Shown piece after piece: positions 43,917 to 54,168 of a stretch of DNA of 64,000 nt. The stretch is from Proales similis (Eukaryota; Rotifera; Eurotatoria; Ploima; Proalidae). Under the pieces are notes generated by a model, which was given only the letters and a program-made list of their open reading frames with translations, made no database searches and was not told the origin of the DNA. Every line of letters begins with the position of its first letter. Within the stretch, counting starts at the first letter, position 1. The translations under genes were made by a program, and so were the position numbers. The DNA lies in assembly GCA_019059635.1 (NCBI GenBank), contig JAGVRJ010000004.1, positions 1 through 64,000 of the forward strand, given 5' to 3'.

Positions 43917-46900
43917 TCAAAACATTCGAGCTGAGCGATCTCTTTTTTTAATCGGCTTGCAATCGGTTAACGCAGATGCGTCTGATTCGTAAGAGGGATG
44001 GCTTGTTCGAGACGTTTTTTCAGTACTGGGTGTTGTACCGTTTGTCAGTCTGGAAATTTCCTGTAGTATTTCTTTGCTTGTTTTTGGCTTAGTTCGACAG
44101 TTTGATAGAGTTGCTGATGAAGACACATTCGAGCAATCCTTTAGACCAATATTTTTGCTGCTAATAGCTCGCTCTCCTCCCAATATCTTGGAAGAATCTT
44201 TGGCGCAAACCTTTTCAGTTGATCTTTCATTGAAAACCCCAGGCCCTTTTGCTGAGGATTCAAGACTTGTTCTCTTGGAGACCAGGGTAGAGGCTGATAT
44301 AACTGCTTTAGATGATAGAATTCCAGTCTTGGTCCAGTGCGATTCACTCAAAATCGTTTGAGTTTTATATGCATCCATTTCTTCATTACAGGACGAATAA
44401 GATAGCTCTGAATCATCTTGAGTTACTTTAATCATACACTTTTCTTTTTGCGTTTTACTCTTTTGGTGCATCGATTTCTCTTTTTCAGTTTTCATTTCAC
44501 TGTGTGTTTTATGCCGACTCTTAGGATTGCAAGGGTCATTTGGCCTAGGTTTTGACTGGTTTCCATTTGAAAAACGATTCAGCTGAGAATCATTTAAAGA
44601 CGAATCTCTCTTTTGAGTTGAGCTTAACTTTCCAGGTTTTTGGCTAAATTGGCTGATGGTCGTAAGGCTCTTTTCCATACTATTTGATTCAAATGCATTC
44701 GATTGAGAATGCTTCGCTCTTATTTGATGAGCTCGATCACGAGTATGGTAGCTGCTACTAGTAGCAGAGGGAATTACGTCGATAGGTGGAGGGGGAGGTG
44801 GCTTAAGTGGCGGACTGAAAACTTTGCGCCCTTTTTCATGTCGCTGGTCTTCTCTTGATTGATGGTCGTTATCGAACTCCACATTCCGAGATTTTGAACG
44901 TTTCGGATGGCAGCGATCAGAAGATGAAGTGAATTCACTTCTTGCAGACGAAAAAGAAACATCTACTTGTTTTGAGGGAAGCACAGGTGGCGGTATTGTC
45001 TCAGCTTCACTGCGAGTTTTCCCCGTCGAAAGTGCTAATTTGAAATGATTTGTGTCGTTTGGGTTGGGAGCTGGTTTATCAGGAGGACGAAGTGTTTTGG
45101 CTTTTTGTTTTGCTTTAGAAATGAGTCTTTTCGTATTGTAATCTAGCTTTGCTGTCGCCTTTTTGCAATCTTTTGAATTTTGATCCTTGCTTCTAGACTT
45201 GACAACAGCCAAGTTGCGCTGGACCATCGAAAGTGACGATTCTGATGGCGATTTTTTAAACGACCCAGAAGAAAGATCAATCAAGTCCTGGTCCAACGTA
45301 GATTCACAATCAGCTTTGTCGATGTTGTGAAGAGAAGTAGTGAACAGCCGCATATCTTTCGATTCGTTCAAATAGCGCGAAACCTTTAGTTGTATTGATT
45401 CCGGAGCCATGTTGGGCAAGTTCAACTTGGACTTTCCCAATTCTTTTCTATTTTTTTGCTCAGCGGTCAAAGATCGTGCTCGAGGATGACACATATCATC
45501 TTGTTTACTCGTTACATTAAGTAGTTCACTTCTCTTCATCTCTTTTCTATCTGAGTTGATTTGATCGTTCGAGATGCCCCTTACTTTGTTTTTGACATTA
45601 TCATTATGCTTTTGCTTTTCTTTTCGCTGATTATCACGAGCTCGAGATTTAGATTTGTGATCTTTCTTTGTGTTGATTTTGTTGTTTTTGTTTTCAGGTT
45701 GCTTCCTGTTTTCTGCTTGTTTATCTGCTTCTCTGCCGGGCAAAACAAGTCGTTTGTTTTTAGGAGATATTGCGGCAATCGTTGCCTGAACCACAGCTAC
45801 AGCAGCTTCCTGAATTTCATCTTTACATTTGGATGGTTCATCTTTGGAAGCCCCTTCACTTCGATGCTTTGATTTAAGCATATTTTTCAAAGGCGCCAGG
45901 TAGTTGTAACGTTCATTTTTAATCAAATCCATTTTGCCCGGTTTTAAGTCCTCTTTTTTCTTTTTAGTTTTTCTCAAATTCTCTAATGTTTCCGTGTTTC
46001 CGGATTTCTGAACAACTCTTGATTTGCCTGAAGTTTCTTGGTCAATTTTTATAATAGAATCTGCTATTGTGGACTGTTTGAAATTGGAGGGAAACGCAAC
46101 AAGCATAGATCCAGCAACAGATTCAGATTCAGGTGGACTCCTTTCTTCGGGAAAACCAAAGATAATGTCGCCTTCGACGGCTTTGAGCACATCACAGCGT
46201 TTGGAGTTTTCTTGTTTATTTTCAACCACACAAGTCTCATTCGGAGACATCATCATTTGTACATCTGCTTCTGCCTCTTGTAAATGTACTCCATGAGCTG
46301 TTGCGAATGCCGAGTTACTTTCAAAATCATGAGTGAATTTTTCCTCACTTGAGTTGAGAATTAATGAATTGACATTTATGTCTCTTTTTAAGTCAGTGAG
46401 GTCGCACTTTTCATCAGAATCAAAATGTCCCGGCAAAGGCGGAGATATAAACTGGCCACTCGATGAGGAAGACGAATAGAGCGCCATTCGGCTTTGATGG
46501 TTTTTGAACAGTTGATTAAATTCATTTTCGATAATTTCCATTTCTTGTCTGGGCTTTGATTCGCTATGAGCTCGTTTTACTTTGCATTCAGTCGGGTTCG
46601 TAGTACTTCGTTGGTGATTAGTATCTGATTTGCTAAGGAGCGCATTGCATGCCTTGTTCTCAAACACTTTGATCTTTTCCATCACGCTTATGCCGGTTAT
46701 TATTCGTGGTTCACTGTTCGTGCGATTTTTGATTCCGATCGGCGATTTGTGGACAAATTGCTTATCTTTGGCCTCTTCTGGCTCCCTTTTGACCATTTCA
46801 GATTTGTCACTATTGTTATTCTTTTTTTGATCCTTTTCTTTGCTAGGTTGAATTGGGGGTTTGCTTTTATTAAAGTCGGTGCTTTCTATCGGTAGCTCGT

Positions 46901-49900
46901 CATAGATTTGATGGTCAAATGCTAAGCCGGGCTCCATCAATACTGGTTGTTCTTCACTCACTGCATCTTGTGTCGGTCCATCGTAAAACTCGGACTCTCT
47001 CGATATTGTATTCTGCTCGACTCTTTTATTCTGGCTTACTTCTTTACGTTCATTTTGTTGCGGGATCAACTTGGGTCTAGGAAGGCCAAATAACATATAA
47101 AATTCGGGGCTAACGTCTAAGCGTTTATCTTTTTCGCAAATTTTTGACACACAATTGACCAGGCCAGGATCTATTCGAGCCACCATTTGCCTTGGCGATA
47201 AGATTCCATTCTCTGGAGCATTCTTGGATGAGTTGAGCAGAAATGAATGAAGAGCCAGACTCTCATTAAATCTGGTCCGCCAAATGGCCCAGTCATGCAG
47301 TGCGCACTTAATCTCCCAATCACTTAAACCTTCATTGCCTGTATCGATTGGATCGCGAATAAAGGTATTTGCTGCACTGTTTCGAGGCGAACACCAGCCT
47401 TCTTTCATCAAATAAAGCGGATTCAATCGACTTGTATTGGCGATCGGATTTCCGATCTGTTTGAAATAGTCCGAGTTATGTAAGGGACTGATAAATGAGT
47501 GATCACCGAATCTGGAATGGCTGAGCATCCTGGAAAAATTTGCTGATTGAAGTTCTGGAATCTGCTCGATTGCCAGACGTTGCGTGTCCTTAGCCGATCT
47601 CATGGATGTTCGGTGGCGAACTTTCTCATTGTCTTTTTGCTTTTTTGGCTTTTTCTCCAGTTGTTTGATTCTGCTCCGCATCTCCAATTTGTCTGTGGGA
47701 CGAAAAGATAATAGAGGTTTGTTTAAAGAGTAAATTCATAAATTGTGCTTAAGGAGGACATGAGGGTTCATAAGGCTGACTAGTGTTTATTTACTAGACG
47801 GTCAACAGGGTAGATGGACTTCATCTCCACAGCTTGCCATCCTAAAACACCCAATATCAAGTCTAGCGGCCTATTTAATTGTTATGATCGAATATATATC
47901 GCTTTAAGGGCGGTTAGCAAGGGCCAAATAATTAAACTCTAGCTTTCAATCGTCAAAACGCAAGCGGGTTAAGATCGAAGGCGCTAGGTAGACAAAAATA
48001 AACTCTTAGGGGGCCAATGACAACGCTGCGATTTGGACTGTCAAATGCCACTCGGATTTGTTTGTGCTCGTCCTATTAATTAGCTTTCTATCCTCGAAAA
48101 TAATTTGTTTAGTTAGCTCGACCAGCGCATAAGTCGTGCGATTCTGTTTGGGTTTGGTAGGAGCCTATCTAAAAGTGACGAGCCAAGTTGTTTCCTTGCC
48201 ATTTCGATATTCTTTTTAGTGCAAGCTCAGCTAAAGAACAAAGTGCTCGCACGATATTACTTACAAGTGGTGGGGCAAAACAATTAATCTCTACTAACAA
48301 ATCTTATTCAATGACTTTGTTATTGAATCCAGCCAAGAGAACATCAATCTGATTGAAGACAAAACTTAAACTCACCTTCATTAACGGGTTGAAACATTGA
48401 CTCGTTGTAGGTAAGAGATTGGGATTTGAAAAATGAAACCCAAGCAGTGTCCTTCAGTGTGCTTAAGGCTTCGAAGTTTGTCATATTCCGATTGATAGGT
48501 CGTTTATTGTTGAAGTAAATGTGGTCAAGACGCGAACTTAGAGAAAAATCAGGTTCAAAAGTAGCCGGAGGGAATTTTTCTTTAGAAGCTCTCTGTTTTA
48601 GTTTTTTGTCGAGATCAGTGTTTTTTTCATATTGAATGATGTTAGCAGGGTTGCCGGTTGAGTAAATGAAAGGGTTACGCAGGCAGTTTTGAATAGAAGA
48701 AAGTTTGCTCACTGACGAAACTTCGGTTAGTTCATCTTTTCTATTTCTTTCGGATTTTAACCCTTCAAATTGTTTTTGAGATCCCCAAGCGTGAAAAGTT
48801 TTCGGTTTGCTATTATCCTTGGAATTCGGATCATAGTTATATATAATTCTAGGAGCGATCTCGTAATAGTTTACATAGCCACTCTCATAGTAATCACCAT
48901 TGCCATCTTTCTTAATGCAAAAAATTGTGCGCCCAAGACATGACAGTATGCCCGGCCTTTTTTTTTTCTTTCTCTTGATTTTACTCGGAAATGTTTGTAT
49001 TTGAATGAGATCCATGCTCCGCCTGAAAATTTCACTGCCTTGTTGTGGCAAGTTATCGCACTCACTCATTTGATTTGTTCTCGGCTTTGGATAAGCGATT
49101 CGGATTTGGTTTGAAGATCTTGTTCCTCGCGAGTGAGCTAATAAAACGCCGGATCTGCTTTTCAATGGTTCAATAATCGAAAATAGACAAGTGCTTCTGA
49201 TTGACATGCTATCACCCTCAACTGAAATTTCACCTCGCTCGTATCTGATTATGGAAGTAGACGTCTCTAACTTTGGTCTGATCGATCTGCATCTTTTTTC
49301 TGTTTTTTTCAACTTCAAGTTTGATTTCCGTCCCCTAAGATTGATTCTATTGAATTTGGCCGTATGAATATAATCACTTGTTTGGCTGTGTGGAAGACCA
49401 GCCAAATTTTCATCAGACTTTCTCTTATTTCGATTTTTGACAGACTTTCGACGAGAATGATTAACTCGATAATTTTTTGATTTCTGCGGATTAAGTAGAA
49501 TCAAATTTTGTCTGAAAGGCTTCACCAATTTCGAACGCCGTCTCTCTGGTGTTCTTTTATCAAAAATTTTCTTTCCACGGCTATGTTCTTGATAGTATTT
49601 CAAAGGTTTGGCTTTGAGCATATATTCAGAGTCCTTTTTTTTAGAAATTGTTGATTGGGCATTTTTTTGTTCAATTTTATTCCAGATAGCTCGATTCAAT
49701 GTTCGGCCTGGAAGGTAAATATTATTTCGAACTAATTTGCATTTTCCAGCTGGAAGCGGCTTGGCGCCTGACAGCTTCTTCTTGTCGTTTTTGACTGAAG
49801 TTTTTCTCAACGAAAAGAATCTAGCTTTCTTCTGGATAGCTGCCGATCTCGTTTTATCTGATTTTCTCAGCTTTGCAGGCTCGTTGTATAATTTTTCTTC

Positions 49901-50146
49901 TAAATCGACTCTTGGAGTACTGCTCCGCACTTGAGAAAAAGTAAAATGATAATTCTGATTCTCTTCAAGCTCTTTTGATTGAATTGAACGCTTGAAAGAT
50001 TGCGTTTTCCAACTTTTTTTTCTTGTTGGCAAACCTTTTTCCCTACAGAGTTCAAAACAAAAGTTTTATAATTCATCCAATATTTGATCTTAAAATATGC
50101 ACCTGAGTTGGGCCCTTGACGAAATCATCCATTCTAGCATCTGCAT
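43917..50146 (-). CDS. Very large basic, disordered orphan protein
   Basis: Three exons (50146-50103, 50042-48376, 47692-43917) join in phase to 1828 residues. I recognise no family. Residues about 15-570 are strongly basic with many Arg/Lys/Ser runs and a short hydrophobic, Cys-containing patch (GILSCLGRTIFCIKKD, about 375-395) that might be lipid-modified. The only part that looks folded is near 690-760 (DWAIWRTRFNESLALHSFLL to PEFYMLFGLPRPK). The remainder is Ser/Lys/Asp/Glu-rich, with a PLKPPPPPPIDV stretch near 1535 that could bind SH3, WW or EVH1 partners, and it ends KKRDRSARMF. The last junction is well supported (GAA G|AC AAA). The 44-nt first exon with its ATG at 50146 is less certain. 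Intron 2 is 683 bp. Scaffold or cytoskeletal linker is only a guess. Confidence 0.7.
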
Positions 50147-50455
50147 CTTGAAAATAATTAGATAGCCTAAACAAAGAGCATTGGACTCAAAGATGCATGT
50201 TGCGTTGAAAAATAAAAGTGATGAAGACTAGGCCCAAACAAACGCTGAAAAATTATTTAATCCATGCAAGGCCTGTTTTGCCGACCAAGCAAAAACAAAT
50301 TAAGATCATTCGTGTAAAAGCTTACTCTATCCGATCCATTAGTCAGATAAGCTCTTGTTTACAACTGAGATTAAGAGAATAACTAGAATTTTATTCGCTG
50401 TCAAAAAGTAAGACTCGTCAGATGATTTATTTTGTATTCTTGGATTACATAAAAA

Positions 50456-51373
50456 TTAGGAAAATTCTGATTTTAAATTTGCAAGGATTTCAAATGTCTC
50501 ATCGTTTGTTGTGACATGTGGCTTGGAGAATTTTCTCATCAAGGAGATAAAAGTGTTCATATTTCGGTCGGCATGTGCTGCTATGATATTCTGACTATTT
50601 TCTTGTTTTAAAAACTTTTGAATTTGGGTTGGGTAAAGAACAAAGCGAGAATTTAAGAACTTAAAAGAAGCGCCAGTTAAGTTTCCCAGCGTACCGGTAA
50701 AGTAATAATCGTCGACCCAAAAGAATGGTGCATGTTTAGTAGCATTATAAAGCGATTGAATCAGATCGCCGGTAAATATTATTGCAAAACCAGTACAGTA
50801 AGGACCAAAGCGTTTTGACGGGTATTCATTTTGTGAAATAAACCATTTGGACTTGGGATTTCGATGGACCAAAGAAGAACGCCAGCCATGACAGCTGAAC
50901 ATCTTTTCCTGCTTTTCGGCTGTACTAGCTTTTAAATAAGAGATCAAAGCGGGCATGTTTACAGCAACGTCATCGTCTGTTTTTAGAACATATGGCAGGT
51001 GTGAACAGTGGCTCGATAACCATTTGAGCGAAGAGATACATTTGTAAGTTAGATTTTTGTAAGAATCAAAAAAGTCAGATTGAAGTATATCCTGATAAAT
51101 AGAATTTTCTTCTCGCACGAGTTGATCCGTTTCCGAATCGTATGAGGATCCCATTGAGAAGAATAATGCAATTTTCTTGTATAAACTTCGCTTGGCCCAT
51201 GTCTCTCTGATAAATGTCCGTCTTCTTAAGAGGCCGGGAGTACTGTGCACGTAAACTATCAGATCCAATGAATTGTTTTTACAAGTGCCGTCATACGGCG
51301 TGAGTATAAAGCGAAAGTTCAAGTTCAGCGAGTCTGGTATGATCAAAAGAATGAGCAGTGTCTTTAACAGCAT
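50456..51373 (-). CDS. Beta-1,3-galactosyltransferase (glycosyltransferase family 31)
   Basis: Single exon, 305 residues. An N-terminal hydrophobic segment (residues 2-20) is a signal anchor or signal peptide. RRTFIRETWAKR is the family's RRxAIRxTW motif. YVLKTDDDVAVN contains the DxD-like metal and UDP-sugar site. YPSKRFGPYCTGFAIIF corresponds to YPxYxxGxGYvls. FFWVDDYYFTGTLGN stands for the EDVyvG segment, with VDD where EDV is usual. The enzyme should act in the Golgi lumen on glycoproteins or glycolipids. The acceptor sugar cannot be told. The stem is very short, as in other small invertebrate members. Confidence 0.88.
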   Translation of the reverse strand: MLLKTLLILLIIPDSLNLNFRFILTPYDGTCKNNSLDLIVYVHSTPGLLRRRTFIRETWAKRSLYKKIALFFSMGSSYDSETDQLVREENSIYQDILQSDFFDSYKNLTYKCISSLKWLSSHCSHLPYVLKTDDDVAVNMPALISYLKASTAEKQEKMFSCHGWRSSLVHRNPKSKWFISQNEYPSKRFGPYCTGFAIIFTGDLIQSLYNATKHAPFFWVDDYYFTGTLGNLTGASFKFLNSRFVLYPTQIQKFLKQENSQNIIAAHADRNMNTFISLMRKFSKPHVTTNDETFEILANLKSEFS

Positions 51374-52182
51374 TTTGTTTCAAATTCATGTTTCTAAAAC
51401 GCACAAGAAACGTCTTGACGAAGAGAGCCAAAAGATGAAGAATTTGTGTAGATTTAGTTTTTCTCGCGAATGCTTATACGGCAAATATTTAGCTTAATGT
51501 AATATTTACACAATTAAGCCTTTCTTTTGAATAGAGCATTTGTACCATAAAGAGTTTAGGCTAAAAAAGAATGAGAGAATGAAAAATTGAATAAAACCAT
51601 CTTCGGAGAGCTGACCAATTAACTAACTGGCAAGAATAGCTTTAAATTTAAAAGGCGACAACAAAACCTTTGTTAAAAACGCCTTCAGCTAGGGTAAGTC
51701 TAGTGCAAATTCAGCTCGAATTAAGGTACTATTTCTCTACAATCACAATAGCAATCTAGTCGGGAATTAAAGCCGTCTGGTATTACAGAAGCAGATTTCT
51801 ATCTAACTCAGTCTTTTGAATAATGCCCTATGCTTCCGTTGAAATGAAATTGTTAGCACGTTATTATGCGACCCAGATATTTTCATATGTGATTTGAGAG
51901 CTTATTTGACAGGGAAAAGCGAAAAAGTCAGGAAGCAACCAAGATCTGGATTGTCACTGTGATTTATTAATCAAGCTTTTTTGTAAATGAGAAAAAAATC
52001 GATTTCGAAATAACAGGGTCGTTTATATTGCATGGACCAAGGTAATCAACAATCAGAATAGCAGGTGTCTTATAAATAAAAATCGGAAAATAAGAAAGAA
52101 TAGAATGAATAGAAAAAAAACGTATAGCTCAAGCTCGTCCCGAAAATTTCAATAATAATTGGATGGGTTAAGTAGCAAATAT
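51374..52182. other. Spacer between nuclear receptor and galactosyltransferase genes
   Basis: No gene is supported in 809 bp. It should contain the 3' end of the nuclear receptor gene and the promoter of the galactosyltransferase gene. Confidence 0.4.
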
Positions 52183-54168
52183 TCAGACAAACTGATCCAT
52201 TTTGAGTAGAAGAGATGTGCGCTCACCAGACACCGAATTTTGCTGAAAGTCAAGCTCAGAGTTGAGTAAATCGATAAGGATTCGGTTTATGTCGAATTCT
52301 GCGTTATTGCTGCGGCAGAATTCAGCTTCTAAATCACTAGAATTTACGCAAACCGATGTTGACATCAACAGTAAAAAGTAAATTATTTTTATGCGAATTG
52401 TGAATGCTTGGAATTGATGCTCAAGGGCCCTGACTTGTTTAAGAATGTGCTTTAGACGATTTGAGTTGAATTGAGTGTCAAATGCTAGTGTCTGCTCGTT
52501 CAATATCAAATTATAGCCAAAAATTGCACAAAAAGATAAGATTAAATTGGTTGAAAGACAGTGTGCTTTTGTTTGTGATGGACGCTTTAGGCTTTGCGAA
52601 ATATCTTCATTCGGTGAAATGAGTTCGATCGCCTGATGATAAAACTCAAGTAAGTTGCCTTCAAGTCCGAGTCGATTGGTGATAATCATTGAAAATTTGC
52701 TATTCTCTTTGTTGCATTCATCTCTAGCGAATTGTCCATCTGAAATAACGTCTAGCGGTATTAACAAGCATTCGCCAGATGAAATATGCTGCTCTCTGAG
52801 ACAGTAACCTCTGTTCAATTTTTGAGAAAAGGACTCAAACAAATTAGAAATTTCGGAAAACAAATCAGTCACTCTGGCATTGTATTTAAGCTTTTGTATA
52901 GAAGTATGCCTTCCAAATGTAGTTCGATTTAGCCCCATTCCGACCGCAATACACTTCCTATAACGGCATTCGGGACACGAGCTTCTCGTTTGTACAGTGA
53001 CATGACAGTTTCGGTGGGCACATTGGGTAAGAGGTTTTGAGTCGCCCGACGAGCTGCTTGAGTTCATTTGGGCTAGGGCTGTTGAGTGTCGTCGAAAGAA
53101 GAGCTTGCATGCTTCACAGGTAAGCGCTCCATAGTGATTTCCGGATGATTGGTCACCACAAACCCAACATTTAAACTCATCGTATCTTTTGTATTTGCTA
53201 GAAGAGCCAAACGATGCTGGAGTTTTGCTGACTGAGTGAGTTTTGGCTTCTTCATAGACAGGCTGGTAAGACGCAAGATTATTTTCAACTTCGCATCGTA
53301 TTACAGGCAGCTCGAAATCGGCTGACTTCGAGTTAAGAGAAGAGTATGAGAGGGCTTTGAATTTTTTGGCATCTGCAGAATGGTATCGTAGGTTACTGCT
53401 TTGACAGTGAACTCTCTTTCGGATAGGTGAAGAAAGAGTCGATGAAATTGAAGAAGGCGACGAAATGGACGAGGTGTTGCAGGATTTTGGCTCGTATTTA
53501 AGTGGATACAAAGCAGAAGGGGTCGAATTTGAAGGTCGAATGGAAGAATCTGAAAAGCGCTCTAGTCCGAGTAAGTTGGCGGAGTTCTGACCACTGGTAG
53601 GCATACTGTGCGCAGCAGTCGCCTCTGCTTGCACAGTCGAGCCAATTAAGCTGTCTATAAGAATAGAATCAAGATGAGGATCGAGCTCGAACGAATAAGA
53701 TTCTGAGCTGTTGCCCGGTCGAACTGCGTTATACGAATGGGATTGGGATGCCACTTGAAGATCGATAGAATGCAAATTCGAACCAGCTTTGCAGTTAAAG
53801 TTTGATCCGCTTTTAAAGTTCGCTTGACCAAGACAGTTGCTGAATTCGAATTCTTTATTCGTATTACATTGAAGGTTAAACTCGACTTGGGTTGAACGTA
53901 AGTTGGCTGATTCACAAGTTGAATAAGACTTTGTTGGCGCAGGGCAGCTGGAGTTGCTCAATAGCAAAAAGTCCAGGTCGGCTAGCAGAAGCTCGTCCTG
54001 TACCACATTACTCATTTCTGAGCCGCTTCGAATCGAATTTGGCGTATTATTTTGATTCATTGCAATCAAATTGTCAGTGTGAAATACACGAGAGCAAGCT
54101 GAATCTGATGCCTGCGAAGGGAGCATACCAAGTTCTGATGGGCTTAAGGCACTTGACGCAAAACTCAT
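52183..54168 (-). CDS. Divergent nuclear hormone receptor
   Basis: Single exon, 661 residues. Residues 1-330 are Ser/Asn-rich and probably disordered (activation region). The DNA-binding domain is at about 333-415: CWVCGDQSSGNHYGALTCEAC gives finger one with P-box CEACKLFFRR, unlike the usual CEGCKGFFRR. CAHRNC...SSCPEC gives finger two, where the first two cysteines are four residues apart instead of the usual five. A Ser-rich insertion (NSSSSSGDSKP) lengthens the linker between the fingers. RYRKCIAVGMGLNRTTFGRH follows as the usual C-terminal extension. The remaining 240 residues contain helical hydrophobic stretches (IKIIYFLLLMSTS) that suit a divergent ligand-binding domain; I cannot see a clear AF-2 helix. 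The subfamily is not assignable. The complete lack of introns is unusual for a receptor gene. A 4.7-kb gene-free region lies upstream. Confidence 0.85.
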   Translation of the reverse strand: MSFASSALSPSELGMLPSQASDSACSRVFHTDNLIAMNQNNTPNSIRSGSEMSNVVQDELLLADLDFLLLSNSSCPAPTKSYSTCESANLRSTQVEFNLQCNTNKEFEFSNCLGQANFKSGSNFNCKAGSNLHSIDLQVASQSHSYNAVRPGNSSESYSFELDPHLDSILIDSLIGSTVQAEATAAHSMPTSGQNSANLLGLERFSDSSIRPSNSTPSALYPLKYEPKSCNTSSISSPSSISSTLSSPIRKRVHCQSSNLRYHSADAKKFKALSYSSLNSKSADFELPVIRCEVENNLASYQPVYEEAKTHSVSKTPASFGSSSKYKRYDEFKCWVCGDQSSGNHYGALTCEACKLFFRRHSTALAQMNSSSSSGDSKPLTQCAHRNCHVTVQTRSSCPECRYRKCIAVGMGLNRTTFGRHTSIQKLKYNARVTDLFSEISNLFESFSQKLNRGYCLREQHISSGECLLIPLDVISDGQFARDECNKENSKFSMIITNRLGLEGNLLEFYHQAIELISPNEDISQSLKRPSQTKAHCLSTNLILSFCAIFGYNLILNEQTLAFDTQFNSNRLKHILKQVRALEHQFQAFTIRIKIIYFLLLMSTSVCVNSSDLEAEFCRSNNAEFDINRILIDLLNSELDFQQNSVSGERTSLLLKMDQFV

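Noticed and set aside
45561-45872. Hydrophobic 103-codon plus-strand frame
   Set aside because: It is antisense to a Lys/Asn-rich part of the large orphan; complement of Lys codons yields Phe/Leu-rich frames.
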